Of a DNA stretch of 64,000 bases, positions 40,492 through 50,169 are shown in pieces. The notes under the pieces are model-generated. The model had not been told where the DNA came from. It saw nothing but the letters and a program-made list of their open reading frames with translations, and did no database searches. Each line of letters starts with the position of its first letter. The stretch's first letter is position 1. The stretch is taken from the NCBI GenBank assembly GCA_031385445.1, contig JANNBM010000062.1, forward strand, positions 62,001-126,000, written 5' to 3'. This DNA comes from CAIYZT01 sp031385445. Its GTDB lineage: Bacteria; Pseudomonadota; Alphaproteobacteria; Rhodobacterales; Rhodobacteraceae. The position numbers were made by a program, and so were the translations under genes.

Positions 40492-40542
40492 TTTTCGCGC
40501 GGCAGTTTGCTTTTAACGGGGCGAACACCCGAAGGATTTGCC

Positions 40543-41418
40543 ATGCGCCCTGTCACCGTCGCCGCCACGCAGTTTGCCTGCACATGGGATTTGCCGAAAA
40601 ACGCCGAGCGCGCTGAAGCGTTGGTTCGGCAGGCGGCGGCGCAGGGGGCCAACGTCATTTTGGTGCAGGAACTGTTCGCCGCGCCCTATTTCTGCATCGA
40701 ACAGCGCCCCGAGTATTTCGCGCTCGCCCAGCCGATGCAGGGCCACCCTCTGATCGCGCGTTTTGCCGATCTGGCGCAAGAGTTGGGGGTGGTGCTGCCC
40801 TGTTCCTACTTTGAAAAAGCGGGGCAGGCGCATTTCAATTCTGTGGCGATGATTGATGCGGATGGGCAGGTTTTGGGCAATTACCGCAAGAGCCATATCC
40901 CGCAAGGCCCCGGATATGAAGAGAAGTTCTATTTCTCGCCGGGGGACACCGGATACCGGGTTTGGGACACGGCGTTTGGCCGGATCGGATTGGGGATCTG
41001 CTGGGACCAGTGGTTTCCCGAAGCCGCGCGGGCGATGGCGCTGATGGGGGCGGAGATGCTGCTGTATCCCACGGCGATCGGATCGGAGCCGCCAAGCCCC
41101 GGTTATGACAGCCAGCCGCATTGGGAAACGGTGATGCGCGGCCATGCGGGGGCCAACATCATGCCGGTTGTGGCCAGCAACCGCATCGGGCGCGAAGGGG
41201 CGCCGGGGGGGCGGGAGGTGACGTTTTACGGGTCCAGCTTTATCGCGGACCAGACGGGCGCGCTGGTGGCCAAGGCGGGGCGGGCGGAGGCAGAGGTTTT
41301 GGTGTACCGCTTTGATCTGGACGCGATTGCCGATTTGCGAGCCAGTTGGGGCCTGTTCCGCGACCGTCGCCCCGAAACCTATGGCGCGGTTGCGGGACTG
41401 GACGGGCGGGTGAGATAG
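40543..41418 (+). CDS. aguB: N-carbamoylputrescine amidase
   Basis: 291 residues of the nitrilase superfamily. Catalytic triad Glu43 (VQELFAAPYF), Lys116 (YRKSHIP) and Cys153 (GICWDQWFPE) visible. It hydrolyses N-carbamoylputrescine to putrescine, ammonia and CO2. The N-terminal and ...QGPGYEEKFYFSPGDTG segments are those of AguB. The partner agmatine deiminase is not in the window. AAGGA precedes the ATG. Confidence 0.9.
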   Translation: MRPVTVAATQFACTWDLPKNAERAEALVRQAAAQGANVILVQELFAAPYFCIEQRPEYFALAQPMQGHPLIARFADLAQELGVVLPCSYFEKAGQAHFNSVAMIDADGQVLGNYRKSHIPQGPGYEEKFYFSPGDTGYRVWDTAFGRIGLGICWDQWFPEAARAMALMGAEMLLYPTAIGSEPPSPGYDSQPHWETVMRGHAGANIMPVVASNRIGREGAPGGREVTFYGSSFIADQTGALVAKAGRAEAEVLVYRFDLDAIADLRASWGLFRDRRPETYGAVAGLDGRVR

Positions 41419-41422
41419 GGAC

Positions 41423-41441
41423 GAATTTTCTGCGAAAATTC
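41423..41441. repeat. TGC-loop palindrome between aguB and PQQ dehydrogenase gene
   Basis: GAATTTTC-TGC-GAAAATTC, an eight-base-pair stem, lies five bases after the aguB stop and eight before the end of the converging gene. It suits a shared terminator and belongs to the palindrome family at 10, 52778, 52819, 59864 and 59895. Confidence 0.6.
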
Positions 41442-41448
41442 AGGGGCA

Positions 41449-42744
41449 TCAGGCTCCCGTTACCCGCCAGATCACATCGCCTACGTCATCGGCAACCAAC
41501 AGTGCGCCGTCTTTGAGGGCAACGCCAACCGGGCGGCCGTAGGAATACTTCTCATCCTCCGACAGAAATCCCGACAGGATCGTACGCGCCTCGCCTTGCG
41601 GCTTTCCGTCCACGAAGGGCACGAAAATGACCTTGTAGCCCGAGAGTTTGGAGCGGTTCCACGAACCGTGCTGACCGATGACCATACCGTCCGGAAAGCC
41701 GGGCAGGGTGCCTGCGGGCATCCAGCACAGGCCCAATGAGGCGGTATGACCGCCGAGGGCATAATCGGGCTGAATCGCTTGGGCGACCATCGCGGCGTCT
41801 TGCGGCACGCGGTCGTCGACGATCTGGCCCCAATAGCAATAGGGCCAGCCGTAAAAGCCGCCATCCAGCACCGAGGTCAGATAGTCGGGTGGGGTTTCAT
41901 CGCCCAGACCGTCACGCTCGTTCACCACGGTGAAAAGCGTCTTGCTGAAGGGTTCCCACGCCATGCCGACGGGGTTACGCAGGCCAGTGGAGTAGGGGCG
42001 GATCGTGCCGTTGGCGATGTCATAGAGCTGAATCATCGCGCGGCCTTCTTCGACCTGCATGCCGTTGTCAGCGATATTGGTGTCAGAGCCGACGCCGACG
42101 TAAATCTGGGTCTGGTCGGGCGAAAGGATCAGGCTGCGCGTCCAGTGGCCGCCGGGTTTGAAGGAAGCGAGGTGTTTGCCGGGACCGGAAAGCTTGGTCT
42201 GGCCATGGACATAAGGGAAGGCGAGCAGCGCGTCGGTATTGCCAAGATAGATCGTGCCGTTCAAGTGCAAGATACCAAAGGGTTGATTTTGCTGGTCAAT
42301 AAATACCTCGCGCGTTTCGGCAACCCCGTCACCATCGGCGTCGCGCAGCAAGATCACGCGGTTGGGGCTGTCGCCAGTGGCGGCGGCGCGTTTCATGGTG
42401 ACATGAATGGCATAGTCGAACGGGGTCCTGATGCCGCCGGGGGTGAACATCGCCTCGGCGGTCAGAACGTCGCCGTTGGGCAGAATTTCCAGGCTGCGGG
42501 GGTGGTCAAGGCCGCTGGCAAAGGCGTTGACGCGCAGGCCGGGGGCGCAGGTGGGCAGATGGCCCGGCGCCCAGCCGCGGGCGGTGGGCATTTTCAGGGT
42601 CGGAATGCCTTGGGGTTTGGCCACCGGGATCTGCGGGGCGAGGCCAATGGCAGGGGCCGCAGGCTCGGTGCCCCAGCGGCGCATCAGGATCATGGCCGCG
42701 CCCGCCATTGCCACGCCCCGCGCGGCCACCTCTGCGATGCCCAT
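41449..42744 (-). CDS. PQQ-dependent sugar dehydrogenase (sorbosone dehydrogenase family)
   Basis: 431 residues. Soluble beta-propeller of the glucose/sorbosone dehydrogenase family: ASGLDHPRSLEILPNGDVL, GLRNPVGMAWEP, VVNERDGLGDETPPDYL, GGFYGWPYCYWG and IGQHGSWNRSKLSGY. The N-terminus (GVAMAGAAMILM) is hydrophobic, so export or membrane anchoring is likely. Electron acceptor and substrate unknown; no PQQ synthesis genes in the window. GGGGAGA precedes the ATG. Confidence 0.85.
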   Translation of the reverse strand: MGIAEVAARGVAMAGAAMILMRRWGTEPAAPAIGLAPQIPVAKPQGIPTLKMPTARGWAPGHLPTCAPGLRVNAFASGLDHPRSLEILPNGDVLTAEAMFTPGGIRTPFDYAIHVTMKRAAATGDSPNRVILLRDADGDGVAETREVFIDQQNQPFGILHLNGTIYLGNTDALLAFPYVHGQTKLSGPGKHLASFKPGGHWTRSLILSPDQTQIYVGVGSDTNIADNGMQVEEGRAMIQLYDIANGTIRPYSTGLRNPVGMAWEPFSKTLFTVVNERDGLGDETPPDYLTSVLDGGFYGWPYCYWGQIVDDRVPQDAAMVAQAIQPDYALGGHTASLGLCWMPAGTLPGFPDGMVIGQHGSWNRSKLSGYKVIFVPFVDGKPQGEARTILSGFLSEDEKYSYGRPVGVALKDGALLVADDVGDVIWRVTGA

Positions 42745-42809
42745 TTTGCCGTCTCCCCTTTGGTTTTCGCGGGCCAGCATACCGATATGGCGCTGCGGCG
42801 AAAGGGGGG

Positions 42810-43535
42810 TCAGCGCAGCTGGGTATAGGTCCAGATCGCGGCCATCAGGATGGGTTGGTGGACGAGATAGATAACGAGGGAGGATCGGCCCGGCCATGCG
42901 AGCGCCCGGATCAGTTTTGTGTCGGGCAGGGCCGCGTACGGCGCGAACGGCGCGAGGGCGCGGCCAAGCCCGAGGCCAAGGAGCATCAGGCCAAACCACG
43001 GCAAGAGCGGTTCAAGGTCCATCGTGGGGGTTTGCAGGGTTTGCAGGCCGATAAAGCGCAGGGCGGGGTGATTCCATTGAACGAGGGGCGGCAGGACCGT
43101 CGCGGCGCCGATCACGAGGGCACCGCACAGAAGCGTGATGGGGGCGGGCAGGCGCAGGAAGGGCAGGGCGAGGAGCGAGCCGAGGGCGATGGAATGCAGG
43201 ATGCCGAAGAAGATCCAATCATCGGGCAGGGCGAGATAGGTGCCGAGCGAGACGAGGGCGGCGGCGCTGGCAAGTTTCGCCTCGCGGCGCCAGAAGGCGG
43301 GCCAGCGCAGGGTCTGGCCGTGAGCGAGCCAGAGGGACAGCCCCGCAAGGGTCATGAAGCTTCCGGCGACGATGCGGGCGTGCCAGTAGAAAAATGGCGT
43401 GGCGATGATCTTTTGCGGCAAAAGGCCGAAGAGGATCAGATCAAAGCGGAAGTGGAAGGCGAACATACCGACGAGCGCCATGGTGCGGGCGATGTCGATC
43501 AGGGCGAGGCGGCTGGGCGGTTTGGATGAGATCAA
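42810..43535 (-). CDS. DUF1624 (heparan-alpha-glucosaminide acetyltransferase-like) membrane protein
   Basis: About 241 residues, seven to eight helices. The N-terminal IDIARTMALVGMFAFHFRFDL and the C-terminal SLVIYLVHQPIL mark the DUF1624 acyltransferase-like family. The start is uncertain: TTG at 43535 keeps the conserved N-terminus, while the first ATG would remove it. Frames further upstream would include the 3' element at 43568-43589 that belongs to the preceding gene. Confidence 0.78.
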   Translation of the reverse strand: MISSKPPSRLALIDIARTMALVGMFAFHFRFDLILFGLLPQKIIATPFFYWHARIVAGSFMTLAGLSLWLAHGQTLRWPAFWRREAKLASAAALVSLGTYLALPDDWIFFGILHSIALGSLLALPFLRLPAPITLLCGALVIGAATVLPPLVQWNHPALRFIGLQTLQTPTMDLEPLLPWFGLMLLGLGLGRALAPFAPYAALPDTKLIRALAWPGRSSLVIYLVHQPILMAAIWTYTQLR

Positions 43536-43541
43536 AGTTGC

Positions 43542-43589
43542 AACCGGGGGCCAGCCCCCGGACCCCCGGGATATTTTTGGACAGATGAA
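43542..43589 (-). terminator. 3' element TTCATCTGTCC plus hairpin behind the alternative oxidase gene
   Basis: On the minus strand TTCATCTGTCC (43589-43579) is followed by AAAAATATCCC and a GGGGG / CCCCC hairpin (43567-43542). It is the fourth copy in the window, 90 bp after the alternative oxidase stop. Confidence 0.6.
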
Positions 43590-43679
43590 ATTGATAGGGG
43601 GTTTTGGAAGTGGGTACCATGGCGATGGCGGCAAGACGGCGGCATGTCGCCATGGGGGGCAAGGGAGGTGGGCCCTTTG

Positions 43680-44321
43680 TCAGGGGGTGAGAAGGGAGTC
43701 TGCCATGGCGTGGTTGCGGTCGCGGTGGCCCGCCTCATCGGCGCGGATCACCAGAACGACATCGCGCAGGGTCGCGCCTTCGGGCAGGTGCCAATAGGTT
43801 TTCGCGATCTGCGGCGCAGGCAGGTTCGGGGTGCGGCCCGCGTCAATTTCGCCAAGATATTGGGAATAGCTGACCACGGCCTCTTCTTCGAGATAGCCGA
43901 CAACCCGGTGGGCGGCGCGGGGGGCGAAGAGGTACAGGAAGAAGTAGAAATTGTAGAAAATCGCCTGTCCCAGCATGATGATCAGCCGCTCTGCCCGCGT
44001 CGGCTGTGCGATTTCGATGAAGGTCATCAGGTGCATCCGCTCGTTCTCGGCCTCGTCCAGAAGCTCGCGGATCCAGCCGTTGTCGTCACGGATTTGGCGC
44101 AGCGCCTTTAGATGCTGCAACAGGCCGCCGACCATGCCGGGCACGGCCGCCACCGTTTCAAGCACAACGGCACGGTGGCCATAGCGTTTGGAGAAAAACG
44201 CATCCGCAAAAACGCGCAGGAATTTAACGAAGCTGAGGGCGAGGCGGTCTGTCATGCCCGAAGGGGCGTGATGGGCGGTCAGATCAACCTGAGCGGCGGT
44301 GGTTTGAGCAGTGTCCGGCAT
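43680..44321 (-). CDS. aox: Alternative (cyanide-insensitive) ubiquinol oxidase
   Basis: 213 residues. All four di-iron motifs are present: LETVAAVPGMV (54-64), ENERMHL (92-98), LEEEA (144-148) and RADEAGHRD (193-201). Two membrane-associated hydrophobic stretches lie between them. It passes electrons from ubiquinol to oxygen without pumping protons. AAGGGAGG precedes the ATG. It is a stand-alone gene next to citrate synthase. Confidence 0.92.
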   Translation of the reverse strand: MPDTAQTTAAQVDLTAHHAPSGMTDRLALSFVKFLRVFADAFFSKRYGHRAVVLETVAAVPGMVGGLLQHLKALRQIRDDNGWIRELLDEAENERMHLMTFIEIAQPTRAERLIIMLGQAIFYNFYFFLYLFAPRAAHRVVGYLEEEAVVSYSQYLGEIDAGRTPNLPAPQIAKTYWHLPEGATLRDVVLVIRADEAGHRDRNHAMADSLLTP

Positions 44322-44457
44322 TTCGATGCCTCCCTTGTGGCGACCCTTGAGATATAGGGGCGGCTGGGGCGGTTTACAGCCCCATGTGCCAGAAAAACGG
44401 CAGCACATGGGGCAGATTTGGACCGATTTTCTGATCGGCGCGCGCGGCTGTTTTGCC

Positions 44458-45753
44458 TTAGCGTTGCCGGATGGTCACGTAGTCGCGCTTGGTTGCACCG
44501 ACGTAAAGCTGACGCGGACGGCCGATTTTCTGGTTCTTTTCGGCGATCATCTCTTTCCACTGCGCAATCCAGCCCACGGTGCGCGAAATGGCGAAAATCG
44601 GGGTGAACATCGAGGTCGGGAACCCCATCGCATCCAGAATAATGCCCGAATAGAAATCGACGTTCGGGTACAGCTTTTTGGAGATAAAGTAGTCGTCCTG
44701 CAACGCAATGCGCTCCAGCTCTTTGGCGACTTGCAGGGTCGGGTTGTTGTGGATGCCCAGAAGGTCCAGCACCTCGTCCGCCGACTCCTTCAGCACCGTC
44801 GCGCGGGGGTCGAAGTTTTTATACACCCGGTGGCCAAAGCCCATCAGGCGGAAACCGGAGTTTTTATCTTTGGCCTTCGCAATGTATTCCGGGATCCGGT
44901 CAACCGTGCCGATTTCGCGCAGCATTTCCAGGCAGGCCTGATTGGCGCCGCCATGCGCGGGCCCCCAAAGGCAGGCAATTCCCGCCGCGATGCAGGCAAA
45001 GGGATTGGCGCCCGACGAGCCCGCCAGACGCACCGTCGAGGTTGACGCGTTCTGTTCGTGATCGGCGTGCAGCATCATGATGCGGTCGAGCGCCTTTTCC
45101 AGCACCGGGTTCACCACATAGTCCTCTGCCGGGACGGCAAAGCACATGTTCAGGAAATTTCCGGCATAGCTGAGCGCATTTTTCGGATAAACGAAAGGCT
45201 GGCCGACAGAGTATTTATAGGCCATCGCCGCGATGGTCGGCAGTTTGGCGATCATCCGGATCGAGGCAACTTCGCGCTGCCAGGGATCGTTTATGTCAAG
45301 GCTGTCATGATAGAACGCCGACATGGCCCCGACCACGCCTACCATGGTGGCCATCGGATGCGCATCGCGGCGGAATCCGCGGAAAAAGTTGTGCATCTGT
45401 TCGTGAACCATGGTGTGCTTGGTCACGCGGCCGGTGAAATCGTCCAGCTGCGCCGCATTCGGCAGCTCGCCGTACAGCAGCAGATAGCACAGCTCGATAT
45501 GGCTGGACTGCGCCGCAAGTTGTTCAATCGGATAGCCCCGATGGAGCAGCTCGCCCTTGTCACCGTCAATATAGGTGATCGCGCTTTCGCAGGCGGCGGT
45601 CGACGTGAAGCCGGGATCAAAGGTGAACACATCGGCCTCGGCATAGAGTTTGCGGATGTCGAGGACATCTGGGCCAAGGCTCGGCGACAGGACGGGCAGG
45701 GAATACTCCTTGCCATCAAGATGCAGCGTGGCGCTGCGGGCAGATTCGGTCAT
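44458..45753 (-). CDS. gltA: Citrate synthase
   Basis: 431 residues, type I citrate synthase, entry of acetyl-CoA into the TCA cycle. Active-site regions LHADHEQNASTSTVRLAGSS (His), GPAHGGANQACLEML (His) and MGFGHRVYKNFDPRA. The N-terminal FTFDPGFTSTAACESAITYI is characteristic. The adjacent gltX on the same strand is the conserved rhodobacterial order. Confidence 0.97.
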   Translation of the reverse strand: MTESARSATLHLDGKEYSLPVLSPSLGPDVLDIRKLYAEADVFTFDPGFTSTAACESAITYIDGDKGELLHRGYPIEQLAAQSSHIELCYLLLYGELPNAAQLDDFTGRVTKHTMVHEQMHNFFRGFRRDAHPMATMVGVVGAMSAFYHDSLDINDPWQREVASIRMIAKLPTIAAMAYKYSVGQPFVYPKNALSYAGNFLNMCFAVPAEDYVVNPVLEKALDRIMMLHADHEQNASTSTVRLAGSSGANPFACIAAGIACLWGPAHGGANQACLEMLREIGTVDRIPEYIAKAKDKNSGFRLMGFGHRVYKNFDPRATVLKESADEVLDLLGIHNNPTLQVAKELERIALQDDYFISKKLYPNVDFYSGIILDAMGFPTSMFTPIFAISRTVGWIAQWKEMIAEKNQKIGRPRQLYVGATKRDYVTIRQR

Positions 45754-45819
45754 GATCGTTCCCCTTTTGCCGGAATGGGGGAGCTGCCCCGCCAGCAGGT
45801 CAATGGCCGAAGGGGGCGA

Positions 45820-47226
45820 TCAGGCAGATGCCTCCTTCAGCCGGGCAATGGTTTCGTTTCGACCGATGACCAGCATCATGTCGTAAACGCTTGGTGTCGT
45901 CGTTCGTCCGGCAAGGGCCGCGCGGATCGGCGCGGCCAGCTTTGCGAATCCTAATCCGGACTCTGACGCAAGATGGTTAAGGATCGGTTCAAGCCCATCC
46001 TTTGTCCAGAGAACATTTTGCAGCTGCGGCGTCAAGGATTTCAGTATACCACGGGATACCGTATCAAGCGATTTTTGCGCCGCCTCGTCCGGAACGATCG
46101 GACGGGTGGCCAGCATAAACTGTGCTTTATCAAGCAGATCGGCGAATGTCTTCGCGCGGTCTTTGACGCAGTAAATACCGCGTAAGAACAGCTCTGACTG
46201 GGCTTCGGTCAGGGGCGGGCGGGCCGCTGCAGCGAGATAAGCCTGCAATTCATGCAGCAGTGCAGCATCGCCCGCCATCGCCATATGATGCCCGCAGGTG
46301 TTTTCCAACTTTTTGAAATCAAGCCGCGCCGGGGCCTTTCCGATGCCTTTCAGATCAAAGGCCGCCTTGGCCTCGTCGGTGGTGAAAATCTCCATATCGC
46401 CATGCGCCCAGCCGAGCCGGGTCAGATAATTGCGCATTCCGGCGGCGGGATAGCCCATGGCCTGATACTCTTCCACGCCGGTCGCGCCATGACGTTTGGA
46501 CAGTTTTTTGCCGTCCGGGCCATGGATCAGCGGGATATGGGCCCAAACCGGTACCTGCCAACCCATCGCATCATAAACCATCTGCTGACGCGCAGCGTTG
46601 TTCAGATGATCATCGCCCCGGATCACATGGGTCACGCCCATATCGTGATCGTCGACCACCACGGCCAGCATATAGGTTGGCGTGCCATCCGAGCGCAGCA
46701 CGATCATGTCATCGAGCGTTTCATTCTTGATCACGACGCGGCCCTGCACCTCATCTTCGATCAGCGTCTCGCCGGTCTGCGGCGCCATCATGCGGATAAC
46801 ATAGGGTAAATCGGGATGGCTTGCCGGATCGGCGCCGCGCCAAGGACTGCGGAACACGGCATAGCTGGCGGTGGACTCCGCGCGGAAGGCGGCGATTTCT
46901 TCTTGGCTGGAGAAACATTTATAAGCGGTGCCGCGCGCGAGCATCTGGTGGGCAACCTCGGCGTGGCGGTCTTTTTGGTCAAACTGGCTGACGACATCGC
47001 CGTCCCAATCAAGCCCCAGCCACGCCAGACCGCGCAGGATGGCGGCGGTCGCTTCGGGGGTGGAGCGCTCGCGGTCGGTATCCTCGATCCGCAGCAGGAA
47101 TTTGCCGCCACGCCCGCGTGCGAAAAGCCAGTTGAACAGCGCCGTGCGCCCGCCGCCGATGTGCAGAAAACCGGTGGGCGAGGGGGCGAAGCGGGTGACG
47201 ATGTGCGAGGTTTGGGGGGAGGGCAT
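45820..47226 (-). CDS. gltX: Glutamyl-tRNA synthetase
   Basis: 468 residues, class I. The HIGH motif reads HIGG in RFAPSPTGFLHIGGGRTALF, and the KMSKS motif is KKLSKRHGA. In Rhodobacteraceae there may be two GltX paralogues, so it could charge tRNA-Glu and/or tRNA-Gln. The start at 47226 has AAGG upstream. It is divergent from comEC. Confidence 0.95.
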   Translation of the reverse strand: MPSPQTSHIVTRFAPSPTGFLHIGGGRTALFNWLFARGRGGKFLLRIEDTDRERSTPEATAAILRGLAWLGLDWDGDVVSQFDQKDRHAEVAHQMLARGTAYKCFSSQEEIAAFRAESTASYAVFRSPWRGADPASHPDLPYVIRMMAPQTGETLIEDEVQGRVVIKNETLDDMIVLRSDGTPTYMLAVVVDDHDMGVTHVIRGDDHLNNAARQQMVYDAMGWQVPVWAHIPLIHGPDGKKLSKRHGATGVEEYQAMGYPAAGMRNYLTRLGWAHGDMEIFTTDEAKAAFDLKGIGKAPARLDFKKLENTCGHHMAMAGDAALLHELQAYLAAAARPPLTEAQSELFLRGIYCVKDRAKTFADLLDKAQFMLATRPIVPDEAAQKSLDTVSRGILKSLTPQLQNVLWTKDGLEPILNHLASESGLGFAKLAAPIRAALAGRTTTPSVYDMMLVIGRNETIARLKEASA

Positions 47227-47301
47227 AGGCGTTAACCTTCTGGAAACCATAGTTGGGCAGGATCGGGCAGAGCTTTAGGCAAATGTAGGGGGCAAAACAA
47301 G

Positions 47302-49398
47302 GTGGCGGGCGGGCGGAACTGGGCCATGATGCCGCTGGAGGCGCTTTTGACCGCGCGGGGGCAGCTTTTTGGCTGGATTCCGGTGTTTTTGTCGGTGGGC
47401 ATCGGCCTGTGGTTTGCGCTTTCGTTTGAACCGGGCTCGGTTTTTTATGGCGCGGCGGGGGCGGGATTGGCGCTGGCCATGCTGGGCTGGCGGTTTTTGC
47501 CCGAGCCTTGGCATCCGGTGATGGTGGCGCTTGGGGCGGTTCTGGTTGGGGTTTTGGCCTGCGCTGTCCGGTTGGCGAGCGTCGATGCGCCGGTGCTGGG
47601 CGGCGATTACCGCGGGCCGGTGCAGGGCCGCGTGGTGGAGATAGACCGCAGCCAGTCCGATGCGCTGCGGCTGGTGCTGGACCAAGTGGTGCTGAGCGGG
47701 ATATCGCCCGCTTTGACACCAATATATGTGCGGATTTCGCTGCAAAATCAAGAACCTGAGGTCTACCCCGGTGAGGTGATCGAGATCACGGCCCAGCTGT
47801 CCAGCCCCGGCGGGCCGGTAGAGCCGGGGGCGTTTGACTTTCAACGCATGGCCTATTTCAATCAGCTTGGGGCGGTGGGATACAGCCGTAACCCATTGGT
47901 TTTGTGGCAAGAAGCCGCGCCGGGCGAAGAGCGGGTGAACCGGTTGCGGTCCTGGCTGGGTGCGGGCATCCGCGCGCAGGTGCCGGGGGACGCGGGGGCG
48001 TTTGCGGCGGGCGCGATGACGGGGGACCGTTCGGGCATCCGGGCCGATACGGTGGCCGCGCTGCGCGACAGCAACCTTGCGCATTTGCTCGCCATCTCGG
48101 GCCAGAACATGGCCTTTTTGACAGTCTTTGTCTTTGCCCTCTTTCGCTATGGTCTGGCGCTGATCCCGCCCATCGCGCTGCGGATCAATACCAAAAAGCT
48201 GGCGGCGGTGGCGGCGTTTGGAGTGGCGGCGTTCTATTTGCTGCTCTCGGGGGCCAATGTGGCGACCGTACGGGCGTTTTTGATGGTGACGGTGATGCTG
48301 GGCGCAGTGCTTTTGGACCGCCGGGCGCTGACCCTGCGGTCGGTCGCGATTTCGGCGGTGATCTTGCTGATCTGGCAGCCCGAACAGCTGCTTGAGCCGG
48401 GGTTTCAGCTGTCATTTGCGGCGACGGTGGTGCTGATCGCGGGGTTTCATGTGCTGGATGGGCGGATTTTGGCAGCGAAGATGCCGAGGTGGGTGATGAC
48501 GGTCTATGTCATGGTGCTGTCCTCGGTTCTGGCGGGGTTTGCCACCGCGCCCTACGCGGCAGCGCATTTCAACCGGTTCACCGATTACGGGCTGGTGGCC
48601 AATTTGCTGACCGGGCCGGCGATGTTGGTGCTGATGGCGGCGGGGGCGGTGGCGGCGCTGCTGGCGCCGGTGGGGCTCGCCTTTCCAGCGCTTTGGGTGA
48701 TGGGGCGGGCGTCGGCGTGGATCCTTGCGGTGGCGCACTGGATTTCGGGGTTAGACGGATCGGTGACGCCGATTGTCGCGCCCGGGGCCGGGGCGCTGCC
48801 GCTGATCACCATTGCCGGGTGCTGGGCGATCCTGTGGCAGGGGCGGGGGAAATGGGCGGCGGCGGTGCCGGCCATTGCAGGTCTGGCGCTTTGGGCGCTG
48901 ACGGAGCGTCCGGTTTTGCTGATCACGGAGGATGCAAAGCTGGTGGGGCTGATGGGCCCGGAAGGCCGCGCGCTAAGCCAGTCGCGGGGGGCGGGGTTTG
49001 CCGCCGAGAATTGGCTTCAGGATGACGGCGACATCGCGGATCAAGTTACAGCGGCCAAAAGGCCGGGGTTTGAGGCGGTGAATGGGGGGCAGCGATTTGC
49101 AGTGGGCGGGATTTCCGCGATCAGCCTGAGCGGAAAATCGGCGGCGGGGGCGCTGCAAAGCGCCTGTCAAGGGGCGGATCTGGTGATCACGACGGACGCA
49201 AGCGAGGGCAGGACAGGCGGTGCCTGCCTTGTGATCGACCCGCGCGTTCTGGCCGAAACCGGAGCGATTGCGGGCTATATCGAGCAGGGAAAGCTGGTGC
49301 TTTATCCCGCCCGCGATGCCGCTCGGCGGTGGCGCGGTGGGGCGCAGGCCGCTTTGGCCATCGTGGTCAGTCCTGAACCCAAAACGACCGGCCCTTGA
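47302..49398 (+). CDS. comEC: ComEC/Rec2-family membrane protein
   Basis: 698 residues. The N-terminal DUF4131 region is followed by the Competence domain (ALRDSNLAHLLAISGQNMAF and LLSGANVATVRAFLMVTVML) with about ten helices, which forms the DNA uptake channel. The C-terminal 150 residues are a soluble domain lacking the metallo-beta-lactamase histidines, as usual in this group. Start uncertain: GTG at 47302 (after GTAGGGGGC) or ATG at 47326. Confidence 0.9.
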   Translation: MAGGRNWAMMPLEALLTARGQLFGWIPVFLSVGIGLWFALSFEPGSVFYGAAGAGLALAMLGWRFLPEPWHPVMVALGAVLVGVLACAVRLASVDAPVLGGDYRGPVQGRVVEIDRSQSDALRLVLDQVVLSGISPALTPIYVRISLQNQEPEVYPGEVIEITAQLSSPGGPVEPGAFDFQRMAYFNQLGAVGYSRNPLVLWQEAAPGEERVNRLRSWLGAGIRAQVPGDAGAFAAGAMTGDRSGIRADTVAALRDSNLAHLLAISGQNMAFLTVFVFALFRYGLALIPPIALRINTKKLAAVAAFGVAAFYLLLSGANVATVRAFLMVTVMLGAVLLDRRALTLRSVAISAVILLIWQPEQLLEPGFQLSFAATVVLIAGFHVLDGRILAAKMPRWVMTVYVMVLSSVLAGFATAPYAAAHFNRFTDYGLVANLLTGPAMLVLMAAGAVAALLAPVGLAFPALWVMGRASAWILAVAHWISGLDGSVTPIVAPGAGALPLITIAGCWAILWQGRGKWAAAVPAIAGLALWALTERPVLLITEDAKLVGLMGPEGRALSQSRGAGFAAENWLQDDGDIADQVTAAKRPGFEAVNGGQRFAVGGISAISLSGKSAAGALQSACQGADLVITTDASEGRTGGACLVIDPRVLAETGAIAGYIEQGKLVLYPARDAARRWRGGAQAALAIVVSPEPKTTGP

Positions 49399-49404
49399 AA
49401 TCAC

Positions 49405-50103
49405 TCAATAACTGCGGATCAGCCCGACAAGGCGGCCCTGCACCTTGACCATGTGATCGGGAAAAACGCGGGTTTCGAACGCAGGATTGGCCGCTTCCAG
49501 CGCGATCATGTTGCCACGACGGCGGAACCGCTTCAGCGTCGCCTCGGCATCATCCACCAAAGCCACCACGATATCCCCGTTTTCGGCCGTCACCTGCTCG
49601 CGGATCACCACGATATCGCCGTCGTTGATCCCGGCTTCGATCATGCTTTCGCCCTTCACCTCCAGCGCGTAGTGCTGGGCACTGCCCGACAGCATGGAGC
49701 CGGGAACGGCGACTTGGTGCGAGATGTGGCTGATCGCCTCTATCGGGACGCCCGCAGCAATACGGCCCATCATGGGAATTTCCATGGCATGAACCGCCGA
49801 AATATCCATCGCGCCGCGCGGCGGTGCAGGCGGGGCCTTTGGTTTGTCCCCTTGGATCACGCGGGGCGAGAAGCCGGGTCTTTCCATTGCTTCGGGCAGC
49901 TTTACGATTTCCAGCGCCCGCGCGCGGTGCGCAAGGCGGCGGATAAACCCGCGCTCTTCCAAAGCCGTGATCAGCCGGTGAATGCCGGATTTTGACCGCA
50001 GGTCCAACGCATCCTTCATCTCGTCAAACGAGGGCGAGACGCCATCGCGGTCGGTGCGCGTTTTGATGAAATCCAGAAGTTCCAGTTGTTTGCGTGTCAG
50101 CAT
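49405..50103 (-). CDS. lexA: SOS repressor LexA
   Basis: 232 residues. N-terminal winged helix (LTRKQLELLDFIKTRTDRDG, SGIHRLITALEERGFI) and S24 peptidase domain. Cleavage site Ala117-Gly118 (GRIAAGVP), catalytic Ser153 (KGESMIEAG) and Lys191 (EATLKRF). Its own SOS box lies 31 bp upstream. It converges on comEC with 6 bp between stops. Confidence 0.97.
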   Translation of the reverse strand: MLTRKQLELLDFIKTRTDRDGVSPSFDEMKDALDLRSKSGIHRLITALEERGFIRRLAHRARALEIVKLPEAMERPGFSPRVIQGDKPKAPPAPPRGAMDISAVHAMEIPMMGRIAAGVPIEAISHISHQVAVPGSMLSGSAQHYALEVKGESMIEAGINDGDIVVIREQVTAENGDIVVALVDDAEATLKRFRRRGNMIALEAANPAFETRVFPDHMVKVQGRLVGLIRSY

Positions 50104-50133
50104 GGTCAGCCTCCGGCGGGATGTTATTGCAAT

Positions 50134-50148
50134 GTTCTGCCCTTGTTC
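50134..50148. promoter_or_regulatory. LexA (SOS) box upstream of lexA
   Basis: GTTC-TGCCCTT-GTTC matches the alphaproteobacterial direct-repeat SOS box GTTC-N7-GTTC exactly. It lies in the 66-bp gap before lexA and indicates autoregulation. Confidence 0.88.
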
Positions 50149-50169
50149 CTGCTTTGTGTCAAGCCGAAG

